Shown one piece after another: positions 30,895 through 44,391 of a stretch of DNA of 64,000 nt (positions are counted from its first letter, which is position 1; each line of letters opens with the position of its first letter). A model generated the notes under the pieces. It was not told the DNA's origin. It did not search any database and saw nothing but the letters and a program-made list of their open reading frames with translations. The stretch is from Glycocaulis alkaliphilus (lineage in GTDB: Bacteria; Pseudomonadota; Alphaproteobacteria; Caulobacterales; Maricaulaceae): the NCBI RefSeq assembly GCF_004000605.1, contig NZ_CP018911.1, positions 1,798,001-1,862,000 on the forward strand, read 5' to 3'. The translations under genes and the position numbers were made by a program.

Positions 30895-33267
30895 TTAGAA
30901 CCCTGTACTTGTGCTGAAACGGAAGAACTCACGGCGGTCATACTCTTGATGGACCAAGGCTTCGGCGAAGTCAAAACGCACCGGACCAAACGGCGAGTCC
31001 CAGAAAATACTGACGCCTACCGACACACGCGGTGCCAGCTCGTCGATTGTGAAGGCCGATGTTGTCCCGCCTACGTCAGCAATCTGGTCAACTGAAGGCA
31101 GGATGCCCATCGTCCCGAACTCGGTGAACAAGCTTCCGCGGACGCCATACTGCTCGGGCAGACCCAGCGGGAAGCCCAGCTCAAGCGCGCCGATAGCGTA
31201 GAAATTGCCACCCAACGCGTCTCCGCGGATCAGCTCTCCCTCCGTATTGCGTTGTACGACACGCGGGCCAATACCCGCCGTCTCGAACCCGCGGAAGGAG
31301 TTACCACCCTTGAAGAAGCGGTCATTGATGCGCACATCATCCCCGCCCCAGCCCAGTATCAGGCCCGTCTCGCCCGTCAGGCTGAGGACAATATCGGAGC
31401 GGAAGACATTGCGGTAGATGGCGCCGCGCCCTTCAGTGCGCACATAGCGCACATCGCCGCCGAAGCCGGCAATTTCCTGATTGAGGCTCATCTGGAAACC
31501 GTTCGTCGGGCGGCGGAAATCGTCGATCCGGTTCCAGGCCACTGAATAGCCCACGAGAGAGGTGAGGCGCGAGCCCGCCGCACGGGCAATGGCGCTGGAT
31601 ACACCGGCAAAGGTGCGCACCTCGTCATTACGCAGTGTGAAATTCAACCCGCCTTCTACCGAAGCAGTGAGCGGGAAGCCCGTACGCAGGCTGAAGCCCG
31701 TCGATTCGGTTTCAAAGGACGCTTCCTGAGAGAAATTGGAGCGCACCTGGAACAGGTCGAAGCCGGCCGCAAGATTTCTGTCCAGGAAGCGTGGCTCGGT
31801 GAAACGGATATCGATCTGGCGGCGGCGCGAACTTTCAGAGACACGAAAACGCAGGAACTGGCCGCGGCCTCGCAGATTGCGCTCCGACACCGAGAAATCG
31901 ACAAGGAAGGAGTCCGTCGAAGAGTAACCGACGCCGAAGGCGAGCTCGCCTGTAGGCTGCTCGGTCACATTCACCTGCAGCCGCGCACGGTCAGCGCTGC
32001 TCCCCTGCACGGGCGTAATTTCAACATTTTCAAAGAAGCCGAGGCGCCGCACCCGCTGACGCGACAGATTCACCAGCACCTGGTTGAAGGCGTCGCCTTC
32101 AACCAGTTCCAGCTCGCGCCGGATCACCCGGTCGAGGGTACGTGAATTGCCCAGAATATCGATCCGCTCGATATATACGCGAGGCGCCGGATTGATGACG
32201 TACTCAATGTCGACCGTCTGGGTTTCCCGGTTCGTGCGCACCCGCGGACGAACGTCAACAAACGCATACCCGGCGGCACCGGCGGCGAACGTCAGCGTAT
32301 CTACGGATTCTTCAATCCGGCTGCCGACATAAAGGCTTCCCGGACGGGTAGAGACGATCGCTTCAAGATACTCGGAGCTGAGATCTTCAATCTCGGTCGT
32401 GACCGTGATCTCTCCGAAATTATAAACCTGGCCTTCGTCGACCGTATAGGTGATGTAGAAACCGGACTGGTCAGGCACCAGCTCGGCAATGGCCGAACTC
32501 ACACGGAAATCGGCATATCCACGGTCAGCGTAGAATTCACGCAGCTGTTCGCGGTCAAACTCCAGACGGTCCGGGTCGTAATTGTCATTGGAGCTGAAGA
32601 AACGCCACCAGCGCGCTTCGCTGGTTACGACTTCGCTGCGCAGGCGGCGGTCGGAAAAGGCGCGGTTACCCACGAAATTGATCCGCCGAACCCCGGTCGT
32701 CGGGCCTTCGGAAATCTCGAAAACGAGATCGACCCGGTTCTGAGGCAGTTCGACAATCTGCGGGTTTACCTGCACGGCGAAACGGCCAGAGCGGCGATAG
32801 ATCTCAAGGATACGCTGGACGTCGGCCTGCACGCGGGCCCGCGTGAACAGGGCGCGCGGCTGGAGCTGGATCTCGTCGGTAATGCGGCTGTTATTGATCG
32901 CGCGGTTACCTTCCAGCACGACCCGGTTGATGACGGGATTCTCGCGCACGAAGATGACGAGCGTAGACCCCTCAATGCCTACGCGGACATCCGCAAACAG
33001 ATTGGTCGCAAACAGCGTCTGCATCGACAGATTGATCAGCCGCGGATCAGCCACATCGCCCGGCCGCACCAGCATGTAGGACAGGATCGTGTCCGCTTCG
33101 ACGCGCTGATTGCCCTCAACAAGAATCTGCATGACCCGCACAGGCCCCTGCTCTTCCTGCAGGCTTTGCGCATCCAGCTGGGGCGCTTGCTCCTGGGCCG
33201 GCTGGGCATAGGCCAGCGGTGAGCACAGGAACGCCAGGGCCGCTATCGTCCAGACGAAAAACTTCAT
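30895..33267 (-). CDS. bamA: Outer membrane protein assembly factor BamA
   Basis: Central barrel of the BAM complex. 790 residues. Signal peptide about 1-21 (MKFFVWTIAALAFLCSPLAYA). Five POTRA domains span about 45-440 (first: VRVMQILVEGNQRVEADTI). The C-terminal 16-strand barrel (about 465-790) has the QRNTEGELIRGDALGGN and RGFETAGIGPRVV loop-6 region and ends in Phe as expected for the beta signal. ATG at 33267 was chosen for the signal peptide. It follows rseP in the usual order. Confidence 0.97.
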   Translation of the reverse strand: MKFFVWTIAALAFLCSPLAYAQPAQEQAPQLDAQSLQEEQGPVRVMQILVEGNQRVEADTILSYMLVRPGDVADPRLINLSMQTLFATNLFADVRVGIEGSTLVIFVRENPVINRVVLEGNRAINNSRITDEIQLQPRALFTRARVQADVQRILEIYRRSGRFAVQVNPQIVELPQNRVDLVFEISEGPTTGVRRINFVGNRAFSDRRLRSEVVTSEARWWRFFSSNDNYDPDRLEFDREQLREFYADRGYADFRVSSAIAELVPDQSGFYITYTVDEGQVYNFGEITVTTEIEDLSSEYLEAIVSTRPGSLYVGSRIEESVDTLTFAAGAAGYAFVDVRPRVRTNRETQTVDIEYVINPAPRVYIERIDILGNSRTLDRVIRRELELVEGDAFNQVLVNLSRQRVRRLGFFENVEITPVQGSSADRARLQVNVTEQPTGELAFGVGYSSTDSFLVDFSVSERNLRGRGQFLRFRVSESSRRRQIDIRFTEPRFLDRNLAAGFDLFQVRSNFSQEASFETESTGFSLRTGFPLTASVEGGLNFTLRNDEVRTFAGVSSAIARAAGSRLTSLVGYSVAWNRIDDFRRPTNGFQMSLNQEIAGFGGDVRYVRTEGRGAIYRNVFRSDIVLSLTGETGLILGWGGDDVRINDRFFKGGNSFRGFETAGIGPRVVQRNTEGELIRGDALGGNFYAIGALELGFPLGLPEQYGVRGSLFTEFGTMGILPSVDQIADVGGTTSAFTIDELAPRVSVGVSIFWDSPFGPVRFDFAEALVHQEYDRREFFRFSTSTGF

Positions 33268-33301
33268 TGACTGCACCACCCTAGTCCCGTTCTGCCAGCC
33301 A

Positions 33302-34501
33302 TCATGAGAAGAGGCCAACCAGATAACTCAAATCATTCCAAGTGGCGACAACCATCAGCCCGAGAATCAGCCCCAGACCGGCCTTGAGGCCAAGCGACTG
33401 AACCGAAGGGCTGGGTGGATGTTTCGCCACGGCTTCGTAGGCGTAATACACAAGGTGGCCACCGTCTAGAACCGGGATTGGCAGGAGGTTCATCAAACCG
33501 ATCGCTACCGACAACAGACCGGCCAGCAGGACAAGGCTCGTCAGAAGCCGTGCCAGTGCGGCCCCCAGATCATAGCTTGCGCCTTCCTGCGCGCCGGGAT
33601 CGCTGACAGCGGTATTGGCAATCTGCCCCGCCGTAGTGGCGATTCCCAGCGGACCGTTAATGTGCTCGAACGACGCCCGGAACGTGACCAGGCGCGCCAT
33701 GTAGTCAACAATTGTTACTGAAATATCGGCCGTACGCGTGACGCCATGGCCTATTGCCTCGATGGGCCCGAACCGGCGCTGGACAATTTCGGCATCGCGC
33801 GACAGGCCGACGCCCAGATAACCGAATGCCCGCGTACCGCCGAGCCCGTCATCACGCATCTGCCGGCGCGGCGTGGCCTCCAGGGCCAGCTCCCCGCCGT
33901 CCCGCTCCACCGTAAAACGCATGGGCTGTCCTGCCCGCGTCATGACCGCTTGCGAGAGATCGGTAAAAGTGCGGGCGCGCTGACCATCAATGGTGAGCAG
34001 CAGATCACCGGGCTGAAAGCCGGCATCTTCGGCGGGGCTACCCGCTTCCACCATGCCAATGCGCGGCTCGATCGTTACATCGCCGCGTACCATGCCCAGT
34101 GCGGCAAACAGCACGATGGCGAGCAGGAAATTGGCCACCGGACCGGCCAGCACGATAATCGCGCGCTGCCATACCGGCTTGAAATGAAAAACCTTGTCCG
34201 CGTCGCTACGAGCAGCGCGCAGGCGCTCAAGCGTTTCGTGGTCGCGCGCGCTTGCTGCATCGGAATCGCCGAGAAAACGGACATACCCACCGAGCGGCAA
34301 TCCGGCCACCCGCCACAACGTGCCCTTGCGGTCGTGCCAGCTGGCAAGCGTCGGGCCGAAGCCGATCGAAAACACCTCGGCGTGAACACCAAAAAACCGG
34401 CCGGCGAGATAATGTCCCAGTTCGTGGATGACCACGACAAAGGAAATCACGGCCACAAAGGCCGCGACGCTGAGCAGTCCCGATCCAAGCAAGTCCGTCA
34501 C
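33302..34501 (-). CDS. rseP: Site-2 metalloprotease RseP (MmpA type)
   Basis: Intramembrane zinc protease that cleaves anti-sigma factors and remnant signal peptides. 399 residues. The active site HELGH (H26, E27, H30) is in the first membrane segment; a PDZ domain follows (about 130-220, GSPAEDAGFQPGDLLLTIDG); the second metal motif is NLLPIPVLDGG near residue 340. Start is GTG at 34501, with AAGG overlapping the dxr stop codon upstream, which indicates translational coupling. Confidence 0.96.
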   Translation of the reverse strand: MTDLLGSGLLSVAAFVAVISFVVVIHELGHYLAGRFFGVHAEVFSIGFGPTLASWHDRKGTLWRVAGLPLGGYVRFLGDSDAASARDHETLERLRAARSDADKVFHFKPVWQRAIIVLAGPVANFLLAIVLFAALGMVRGDVTIEPRIGMVEAGSPAEDAGFQPGDLLLTIDGQRARTFTDLSQAVMTRAGQPMRFTVERDGGELALEATPRRQMRDDGLGGTRAFGYLGVGLSRDAEIVQRRFGPIEAIGHGVTRTADISVTIVDYMARLVTFRASFEHINGPLGIATTAGQIANTAVSDPGAQEGASYDLGAALARLLTSLVLLAGLLSVAIGLMNLLPIPVLDGGHLVYYAYEAVAKHPPSPSVQSLGLKAGLGLILGLMVVATWNDLSYLVGLFS

Positions 34502-34507
34502 GCTGCC

Positions 34508-35707
34508 TTATGCTCCCTGTGCGAGGCTGGCGCTGCGCCGCGCGCGCGCCTTTACCAGCGATACTGCAAGCTCGCGCGCTGCAGCGTCTGCCGCGTATAC
34601 CGTATCGAAGTCGGTCAAAGAACCTCTGGCTACCCCCTCACCCTGCTCCAGAGAGTCCGCAACGATTGCGGCGATGTCAAGGAAGCCGACATGACCATTC
34701 AGAAAGGCATCGACAGCGATCTCGTTGGCAGCGTTCAGGATGACCGGGCTCGCGCCGCCTTCGCGGAACGCGGCGCGCGCAAGATCCAGTGCCGGAAAAC
34801 GCTGCGGATCGGGCGCTTCAAAGGTCAGCGTGCCCAGAGCCGGCAGGTCAAGACGTGAAACGCGCGTCTCCATGCGATCCGGCCAGCCCAGCGCATGGGC
34901 AATCGGGGTTCGCATGTCGGGCGTGCCCATCTGGGCCAGCAGGCCGCCATCCTGATGCTCCACGAGCCCGTGAACGATGGATTCCGGGTGAACGATCACA
35001 TCCACCTTCTCTGGCGGCAGGGCGAAGAGGTGGCAAGCCTCGATCACCTCCAGCCCCTTGTTCATCATCGTCGCCGAATCCACGGAAATCTTGGCGCCCA
35101 TCGACCAGACGGGATGCGCAACGGCGTCGCGCACGCTGGCGCGCGCCATGGTCTCAAGGCTGGAATTACGGAACGGGCCGCCCGATGCGGTCAGGATGAT
35201 CCGGCGCACGCTGGCGGCATCGCTCCCCCCGAGAGCCTGGAAGATCGCGTTATGTTCGGAATCGACCGGCAGGATCGTTGCACCGGAAAGGCGCGCGCTT
35301 TCCATGAAAAGCGGCCCGGCACAGACAAGCGCTTCCTTGTTGGCCAGCGCGACAACCTTGCCGCGTTTTACCGCCGCCAGTGTAGGCGCCAGCCCCGCAG
35401 CACCGACAATGGCGGCCATTGTCCAGTCCGCGTCCATCGAAGCGGCCTCGGCAACAGCTGACGCGCCAGCACCCCATTGCAGGCCAGAGCCTGCCAGAGC
35501 GGCCTCCAGCACATGGGCCTGGCGTGGATCAGAAAGCGCCGTGAAGCGCGGACGGAAGCGCAAGGCCAGCTCTGCGAGCTCTGCCGCGCGGGTATTGGCC
35601 GTCAGGGCCGTGACGGCGTACTGCCCGGCGGGTGCTGCCGCTATGAGGTCAAGCGTCGCCAGCCCGACCGAGCCCGTTGCCCCCAGAATGGAAACGCTGC
35701 GCGTCAT
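34508..35707 (-). CDS. dxr: 1-deoxy-D-xylulose-5-phosphate reductoisomerase
   Basis: Second step of the MEP isoprenoid pathway, NADPH-dependent, cytoplasmic. 399 residues. N-terminal NADPH motif SILGATGSVGLATL, metal/substrate region VDSEHNAIFQ and ASGGPFRN, MGAKISVDSATMMNKGLEVIEA. It lies between cdsA and rseP and supplies precursors used by UppS two genes upstream. Confidence 0.98.
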   Translation of the reverse strand: MTRSVSILGATGSVGLATLDLIAAAPAGQYAVTALTANTRAAELAELALRFRPRFTALSDPRQAHVLEAALAGSGLQWGAGASAVAEAASMDADWTMAAIVGAAGLAPTLAAVKRGKVVALANKEALVCAGPLFMESARLSGATILPVDSEHNAIFQALGGSDAASVRRIILTASGGPFRNSSLETMARASVRDAVAHPVWSMGAKISVDSATMMNKGLEVIEACHLFALPPEKVDVIVHPESIVHGLVEHQDGGLLAQMGTPDMRTPIAHALGWPDRMETRVSRLDLPALGTLTFEAPDPQRFPALDLARAAFREGGASPVILNAANEIAVDAFLNGHVGFLDIAAIVADSLEQGEGVARGSLTDFDTVYAADAAARELAVSLVKARARRSASLAQGA

Positions 35708-36535
35708 CTAGAAGCTCCCGCCCGGCCATCCGGCAGGTGCCAGAAGGGAAAAAAGGCCGGCAAAAACAGTCGCGAGCATCAAGGCGTCCACCCTGTCCAG
35801 CACCCCGCCATGGCCGGGGATCAGCGTGCCTGCATCCTTCACGCCAAACCGGCGCTTGGCGAGTGACATTACCAGATCACCTGCAACAGCCATGCCCGCA
35901 GCCGGCAATGCCGCCGCCAGCGCGTAGGCCGGGTCCAGCCCCCACATGCCTGCCACCAGAACACCGGCCGCCGCGCCGCATCCGACCCCGGCCACCAGCC
36001 CGGTCCACGTCTTGTTGGGGCTGGCGGCGGGCAGAAGTTTCGGTCCGCCCAGCCAGGTGCCGGCCAGATAGGCAAATGTGTCGGCCGCCCAGACCACAGC
36101 CAGCAGGAACAACAAGGCGCCGAGCCCGCCATCCGCCGCGCGCAATCCAACAAGGATGCTCGCCGCGCTCGCGACATAGATGAGGCCCAGCGGCGCTTCC
36201 CACGCCCTGCCCCGCCTGCGGCGGTCCAGATACGCGCCCGCCGCACCAGCCAGCACCCAGACGGCGCACCAGACCCATTCGCCATTGGCGGCCAGCAGAA
36301 CCGCGCCAACGGCTGTGCCCGTAGCGATTGAGAAGGCGCGCGGCGGCGCATCCCGGTCCGACATGCGCACCCATTCCCACGCCATGGCGGCCGAGAAGGC
36401 AGCGACGAAGATGGCGAACGGGTAGCCGCCAAGCCAGACCAGCCCCAGAGCCAGCGGTGCGAGCACGAGAGCCGATGCCAGCCGGCGCAGGAATACCGGG
36501 TCTCTGGGTCCGGGAAGGCGGGCCAGCAGACTCAC
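35708..36535 (-). CDS. cdsA: Phosphatidate cytidylyltransferase
   Basis: Makes CDP-diacylglycerol for phospholipid synthesis; multi-pass inner-membrane enzyme. 275 residues with several hydrophobic segments and the family signature SLAKRRFGVKDAGTLIPGHG continuing GVLDRVD near the C-terminus. The start is GTG at 36535, overlapping the uppS stop by four bases (GTGA); upstream in-frame codons only extend it through uppS and are rejected. Confidence 0.95.
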   Translation of the reverse strand: MSLLARLPGPRDPVFLRRLASALVLAPLALGLVWLGGYPFAIFVAAFSAAMAWEWVRMSDRDAPPRAFSIATGTAVGAVLLAANGEWVWCAVWVLAGAAGAYLDRRRRGRAWEAPLGLIYVASAASILVGLRAADGGLGALLFLLAVVWAADTFAYLAGTWLGGPKLLPAASPNKTWTGLVAGVGCGAAAGVLVAGMWGLDPAYALAAALPAAGMAVAGDLVMSLAKRRFGVKDAGTLIPGHGGVLDRVDALMLATVFAGLFSLLAPAGWPGGSF

Positions 36536-37254
36536 GGGCGGCCGCCGAAACGCCGGTTGCGCGCCTGGTAGATGGCGATCGCCTCCTTCATGTGGTCCAC
36601 CGAAAAGTCGGGCCACAAAACATCCATGAAAACCAGCTCTGAATACGCACCCTGCCATAGCAGGAAGTTGGATATGCGCATCTCGCCGCTGGTTCGGATA
36701 ATCATGTCAGGATCAGGCAGGCCGCTGGTATCAAGGCGCGCGGCGAAAGCCTTTTCGTCAATCTCGCCTTGCAGGGCGCCGGCCTGAGCCTCTGCCAGCA
36801 GCGCTTTGGCTGTCCGGACGATTTCGTCACGGCCGCCATAGTTGAACGCCACATTGAGATTGAATCTTGAATTGGAAGCGGTTCGCGCCTCCGCGCGGTC
36901 AATAATGTCCAGAATGTCTCGCGAAAGACCCTGTCGGCTGCCCAGGATACGCACCCGCACGCCATTGCGTGCCAGATCGTCCAGATCGGCGTCGACAAAT
37001 TGCTTGAGCAGGTCAAACAGCGTGCTGACTTCCTCGGAGGAGCGCCGCCAGTTCTCGGTCGAAAAGCCAAAAAGGGTCAGATGGGTCACGCCCAGATCAG
37101 CCGAACCACGTACCAGCGCGCGGACGGCCTCCACACCCTGCCGGTGCCCCATGGCGCGCGGAAGGCCGCGCGCGGACGCCCAGCGCCCGTTCCCGTCCAT
37201 AATTACGGCAACGTGGCGCGGCACCGGGATTTGGCCACCGGGTTCAGCTGACAT
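36532..37254 (-). CDS. uppS: Undecaprenyl pyrophosphate synthase
   Basis: Cis-prenyltransferase making the lipid carrier for peptidoglycan. 240 residues. Active-site motif VAVIMDGNGRWA, GHRQGVEAVR, FGFSTENWRR and the C-terminal IRTSGEMRISNFLLWQ and YSELVF. ATG at 37254 with GGGGAGGA upstream. Followed by cdsA with a four-base overlap. Confidence 0.98.
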   Translation of the reverse strand: MSAEPGGQIPVPRHVAVIMDGNGRWASARGLPRAMGHRQGVEAVRALVRGSADLGVTHLTLFGFSTENWRRSSEEVSTLFDLLKQFVDADLDDLARNGVRVRILGSRQGLSRDILDIIDRAEARTASNSRFNLNVAFNYGGRDEIVRTAKALLAEAQAGALQGEIDEKAFAARLDTSGLPDPDMIIRTSGEMRISNFLLWQGAYSELVFMDVLWPDFSVDHMKEAIAIYQARNRRFGGRP

Positions 37255-37297
37255 CGCAAACAGTCCTCCCCGGACCTGTCAGACAGCAAGCAGGCAA

Positions 37298-37864
37298 TCA
37301 GACCTGCGTGATTTCTTCCTGCTTGGCCTTAAGCAGCTCGTCGATCGCGGCGATATTATGGTCGGTGGCCTTCTGGACCTGATCGGAAAAGCGCTTGTGC
37401 TCGTCCTCGCTGATCAGATTGTCCTTCTCGGCGCGCTTGAGCGCTTCCATACCGTCCCGGCGCACATTGCGCACTGCCACGCGCGCCTGCTCGGCATACG
37501 TGCCAGCCGTCTTGGCCAGCTCGGCGCGGCGCTCTTCATTGAGCGGCGGGATCGGGATGCGGATCAGCGTGCCTTCAACAACCGGATTAAGGCCCAGCGA
37601 AGAGTTGCGGATCGCCTTGTCCACCGCTGGCGCCAGATTCTTGTCCCAGACCTGAACCGACAGCATGCGCGATTCCGGGACCGACACCGTGCCGACCTGG
37701 TTGATCGGGGTCAGGCTGCCATAGGCATCAATCTTGATCGGATCGAGCAGCGCGATGCTGGCGCGTCCGGTGCGAAGCCCGCCAAACTCCTTCTTCAGCG
37801 CCTCAACAGCACCGTCCATGCGGCGCTCGATATCCTTCAGGCTAAAATCGCCAGCCTTGCTCAT
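37298..37864 (-). CDS. frr: Ribosome recycling factor
   Basis: Splits post-termination ribosomes together with EF-G. 188 residues with [20 protein letters not shown] and the helical C-terminus. ATG at 37864 preceded by GAGGTGAGGACAGT; the longer in-frame reading through pyrH is rejected. It starts 7 bases after the pyrH stop. Confidence 0.98.
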   Translation of the reverse strand: MSKAGDFSLKDIERRMDGAVEALKKEFGGLRTGRASIALLDPIKIDAYGSLTPINQVGTVSVPESRMLSVQVWDKNLAPAVDKAIRNSSLGLNPVVEGTLIRIPIPPLNEERRAELAKTAGTYAEQARVAVRNVRRDGMEALKRAEKDNLISEDEHKRFSDQVQKATDHNIAAIDELLKAKQEEITQV

Positions 37865-37871
37865 ACTGTCC

Positions 37872-38636
37872 TCACCTCTTTTGTGCCGGTTTGGGCCCGA
37901 CCACGGTGCAAACGCCCCGCCCGTCAAGCACATCGGCCAGACCATTCGTCTTCTGGATATCAAACACCACAATCGGTATCTGGTTGTCGCGCATCAGGGT
38001 CACCGCCGATGCGTCCATCACTTTCAGGTCGCGCGCGATAACATCAAGATAGTCCAGCTGGTCATAGCGTTCGGCGTTCGGATCCTTCTTGGGATCGGCC
38101 GAATAAACGCCATCGACCTGCGTGCCCTTGAACAGGGCGTCACAGCCCATTTCGGCTGCCCGCAGCGCCGCCGCCGTATCAGTTGTGAAGAACGGATTGC
38201 CGGTTCCGGCCGCGAAAATGACCACCCGGCCCTTTTCCATGTGGCGCACGGCCCGGCGGCGGATATAGGGCTCGCACACCGTCGTCATCGGGATAGCGGA
38301 CTGCACACGCGTCTGCACGCCCCGGCGTTCCAGCGCCGTCTGCATGGCCAGCGCATTCATGACGGTTGCCAGCATGCCCATATAGTCAGCTGCAGCCCGG
38401 TCCATGCCCTTGGCGGCTGCCTGCAGGCCACGGAAAATATTCCCGCCGCCAATTACAAGGCACATTTCATAACCGGCCTTCACCGCAGCGCCGACTTCCT
38501 CGGCAATGCGTTCGGCCGTGTTCATGTCGATCCCGTAGGACTGATCGCCCATCAGCGCCTCGCCGGAAACCTTCAAAAGGACCCTGCGATAGGGTCCGGA
38601 GGGAACCGGGCGGGCGTCGGCGGGTATCTCGCTCAC
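37872..38636 (-). CDS. pyrH: UMP kinase
   Basis: Phosphorylates UMP to UDP. 254 residues, amino-acid-kinase fold: [43 protein letters not shown]. The start is GTG at 38636. Between tsf and frr, the usual order. Confidence 0.97.
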   Translation of the reverse strand: MSEIPADARPVPSGPYRRVLLKVSGEALMGDQSYGIDMNTAERIAEEVGAAVKAGYEMCLVIGGGNIFRGLQAAAKGMDRAAADYMGMLATVMNALAMQTALERRGVQTRVQSAIPMTTVCEPYIRRRAVRHMEKGRVVIFAAGTGNPFFTTDTAAALRAAEMGCDALFKGTQVDGVYSADPKKDPNAERYDQLDYLDVIARDLKVMDASAVTLMRDNQIPIVVFDIQKTNGLADVLDGRGVCTVVGPKPAQKR

Positions 38637-38667
38637 GGGTATCGTTGCTCCGTCCTGTAAAGCTGTT

Positions 38668-38694
38668 CCGGCGGCCGGATGGTCCAGCCGCCGG
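38668..38694. terminator. GC-rich hairpin between tsf and pyrH
   Basis: Arms CCGGCGGC (38668-38675) and GCCGCCGG (38687-38694) with an 11-base loop. No strong T-run follows on the minus strand, so it may attenuate or protect the rpsB-tsf message rather than terminate fully. Confidence 0.35.
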
Positions 38695-38705
38695 AGATAT
38701 TCAGA

Positions 38706-39647
38706 TCACGATTTGCCGAGTGCGGCCACTTCGGCAGCGAAATCTTCTTCTTTCTTCTCCACGCCTTCACCCAGCACCATGCGGACAAAACCCGTCAGCT
38801 TGATGGGGGCGCCCGCATCCTTGGCTGCCGCCGCGATGGCGCCTTCAACCGTCAGATCCGGATCAAAGACGAAGACCTGCTTGAGAAGCACGACTTCTTC
38901 GTAGAACTTGCGCAGGCGGCCTTCGACCATCTTCTCGATGATGGCTTCCGGCTTGCCCGACTGGCGGGCCTGGTCGGCGAAGACCGCTTTCTCACGCTCG
39001 ATGACGTCAGCAGACAGCTCGTCCACATCAACCGCCAGCGCCACAGCCGGCGAACCGGCGGCAACGTGCATGGCGACCTTGCGGCCAAGCTCGGCCAGAA
39101 CAGCCTTGTCACCCGTCGATTCAAGCGCGACCAGCACGCCGATCTTGCCAAGCCCGTCAGCGGCGGCGTTATGGACATAGCTGGCCACCACACCGTTCTC
39201 GACCGAAAGCGCTGACACACGGCGCAGCGACATGTTCTCGCCAATCTTGGCGATCAGGCTGGTCAGGCTGTCCTCAACCGTCTCGCCAGACTTCGTCTTG
39301 GCCTGACGCAGCGCATCGACATTATCGGCATCGATGCCCAGCGCGGTGATTTCAGTGACGGCGGCCTGGAACAGCTCGTTACGGGCCACGAAGTCGGTCT
39401 CGGCATTCACCTCGACGGCAGCTGCCGCCATGCCATTGCCGCGTGCCGCAGAGGCAACGCCAACAAGGCCGTCGGCCGCTACGCGGTCAGCTTTCTTGGC
39501 CGCCTTGGACAGGCCCTTCTTGCGAAGCCAGTCAATGGCTGCCTCGACGTCACCATTGGTTTCAGCGAGCGCCTTCTTGCAGTCCATCATGCCCGCGCCG
39601 GTGCGTTCGCGCAGGTCCTTGACGAGAGCGGCTGTGATCTCGGCCAT
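38706..39647 (-). CDS. tsf: Elongation factor Ts
   Basis: Nucleotide exchange factor for EF-Tu. 313 residues; N-terminal UBA-like domain ([19 protein letters not shown]) and the core domain with [15 protein letters not shown] precedes the ATG. It follows rpsB by 34 bases, the standard rpsB-tsf pair. Confidence 0.98.
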   Translation of the reverse strand: MAEITAALVKDLRERTGAGMMDCKKALAETNGDVEAAIDWLRKKGLSKAAKKADRVAADGLVGVASAARGNGMAAAAVEVNAETDFVARNELFQAAVTEITALGIDADNVDALRQAKTKSGETVEDSLTSLIAKIGENMSLRRVSALSVENGVVASYVHNAAADGLGKIGVLVALESTGDKAVLAELGRKVAMHVAAGSPAVALAVDVDELSADVIEREKAVFADQARQSGKPEAIIEKMVEGRLRKFYEEVVLLKQVFVFDPDLTVEGAIAAAAKDAGAPIKLTGFVRMVLGEGVEKKEEDFAAEVAALGKS

Positions 39648-39681
39648 GGGGAGTCTCCTGTTATTTTTTGTGTCGTTCGAC

Positions 39682-40503
39682 TTAGGCTTTGGCGTCTTCG
39701 CTGGCGGGTTCCGCAGCAGCCTCGGCTTGCGCCTCGGGGGCGTCTTCTGTCAGCGCAGGCTCGACCGCCGGGTTTACTGCAGCGCCCATATCGACGCCCA
39801 GCGACGCCTGGCTGTCGGAAATGCCGTCCAGCACCGCATCGGCGACGAGGTCGCAGTAGAGCGCGATGGCGCGGGCCGCGTCATCATTGCCGGGAATCGG
39901 GAAATCGACCGGATCGGGATCGCAATTGGTATCCACCACGGCCACGACCGGGATGTTCAGACGCCGGGCTTCCTGGATGGCGATCGCTTCCTTGTTGGTA
40001 TCGATCACGAAGATAAGGTCCGGCGTGCCGCCCATTTCCTTGATGCCGCCGAGCGAACGCTCCAGCTTCTCGCGCTCGCGCGTGAGCATCAGGATCTCTT
40101 TCTTGGTGAGGCCTTGCGGGCCGCCATCCTGATCGAGAATGCCTTCCAGCTCGCGCAGGCGGGCGATGGAGATCGAGATCGTGCGCCAGTTGGTCAGCGT
40201 GCCGCCGAGCCAGCGATGGTTCATATAGTACTGCGCGCAGCGCTGCGCGGCCTGTGCGACCGGCTCGGACGCCTGACGCTTGGTGCCGACAAACAGGACG
40301 CGGCCGCCATTGGCCGCCACTTCGCGCACCTTCACCAGTGCCTGGTGGAGCAGCGGAACCGTCTGCGACAGGTCGATAATGTGGATGTTGGAACGCTCAC
40401 CGAAGATGAACGGACGCATCTTGGGGTTCCAGCGGTGGGTCTGGTGACCGAAGTGCGCACCAGCTTCAAGGAGCTGACGCATGGAGAAGTCAGGAAGGGC
40501 CAT
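39682..40503 (-). CDS. rpsB: 30S ribosomal protein S2
   Basis: Small-subunit ribosomal protein, 273 residues. Starts [20 protein letters not shown] and contains [14 protein letters not shown]. The last 35 residues are an Ala/Glu/Pro-rich acidic extension seen in alphaproteobacterial S2. ATG at 40503 has AAAGGAAAATCGAT upstream; the longer reading is rejected. A structured leader and a promoter candidate are upstream. Confidence 0.98.
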   Translation of the reverse strand: MALPDFSMRQLLEAGAHFGHQTHRWNPKMRPFIFGERSNIHIIDLSQTVPLLHQALVKVREVAANGGRVLFVGTKRQASEPVAQAAQRCAQYYMNHRWLGGTLTNWRTISISIARLRELEGILDQDGGPQGLTKKEILMLTREREKLERSLGGIKEMGGTPDLIFVIDTNKEAIAIQEARRLNIPVVAVVDTNCDPDPVDFPIPGNDDAARAIALYCDLVADAVLDGISDSQASLGVDMGAAVNPAVEPALTEDAPEAQAEAAAEPASEDAKA

Positions 40504-40629
40504 ATCGATTTTCCTTTTCCGGTTGGCCTCCGCAGGGCGGAGCCGGTCTTCCTGTAAAACAGGAAAAGCCAGGCACCGGATCGACGGATTCGAATACCGA
40601 ACCTGCCGTTGCCCCACGTGCGGGATTGC
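40504..40629 (-). promoter_or_regulatory. Structured 5' leader of rpsB-tsf
   Basis: The predicted leader of about 126 bases contains two hairpins: TTCCTGT-aaa-ACAGGAA (40549-40565, perfect) and an imperfect GGCCTCCGC/GCGGAGCC stem (40525-40544) just before the ribosome-binding site. Leaders of rpsB are autoregulated by S2 in other bacteria; whether this one is has not been shown. Confidence 0.45.
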
Positions 40630-40636
40630 GGGCGCG

Positions 40637-40665
40637 CTTATAGGCGTGCTTTGCCCTGCAGACAA
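40637..40665 (-). promoter_or_regulatory. Candidate sigma70-type promoter for rpsB
   Basis: On the minus strand: -35 TTGTCT (40665-40660), 17-base spacer, -10 TATAAG (40642-40637). A good match placed between dnaE and rpsB. Confidence 0.6.
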
Positions 40666-40710
40666 GCGCCTGTCTGCGGTAGCCGGCCGGAATTTGACCG
40701 GCCTGGCCGG

Positions 40711-44169
<3,459 letters not shown>

Positions 44170-44251
44170 ACCCGTCTCCTGTAGCCCTGACCGTCAGACA
44201 GATTGAAAGTCTCACCGGATTCGGGCGCGCCACCGACTTGCCATGACAGCC

Positions 44252-44344
44252 CTACCCTATGAGCGCCGTGCTCCATGTCAGCACAACGGCAACGAACCCG
44301 AGCGTAACAAAGGCGGTGCTGGCCTCTTCGATCAAGCGCTTCAT
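44252..44344 (-). CDS. 30-residue single-pass membrane peptide behind tandem SOS boxes (SidA-like in style)
   Basis: A short ORF seen by reading the dnaE upstream gap. Its ATG at 44344 follows CAGGAGTTCTCAC, a strong Shine-Dalgarno at normal spacing, and it ends with TAG at 44252. The peptide starts MKRLIEEAS, then has an uninterrupted hydrophobic stretch (about residues 10-29, with Trp24) that would form one membrane helix; the N-terminal side is charged. Two near-consensus LexA boxes lie in its promoter region. The size, topology and SOS control resemble Caulobacter SidA, a 29-residue SOS-induced inner-membrane division inhibitor. Homology is not established, since I cannot compare sequences. 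Expression and function are inference. Confidence 0.65.
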   Translation of the reverse strand: MKRLIEEASTAFVTLGFVAVVLTWSTALIG

Positions 44345-44371
44345 GTGAGAACTCCTGTTGAAAATTGCGAT

Positions 44372-44386
44372 ATTCCCTGTTTGTTC
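44372..44386 (-). promoter_or_regulatory. LexA-like box 2 upstream of the 30-residue ORF
   Basis: On the minus strand GAAC-AAACAGG-GAAT, seven of eight conserved positions of GAAC-N7-GAAC. It lies 28 bases before the ORF start, near the expected transcription start. Confidence 0.6.
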
Positions 44387-44391
44387 CACTT

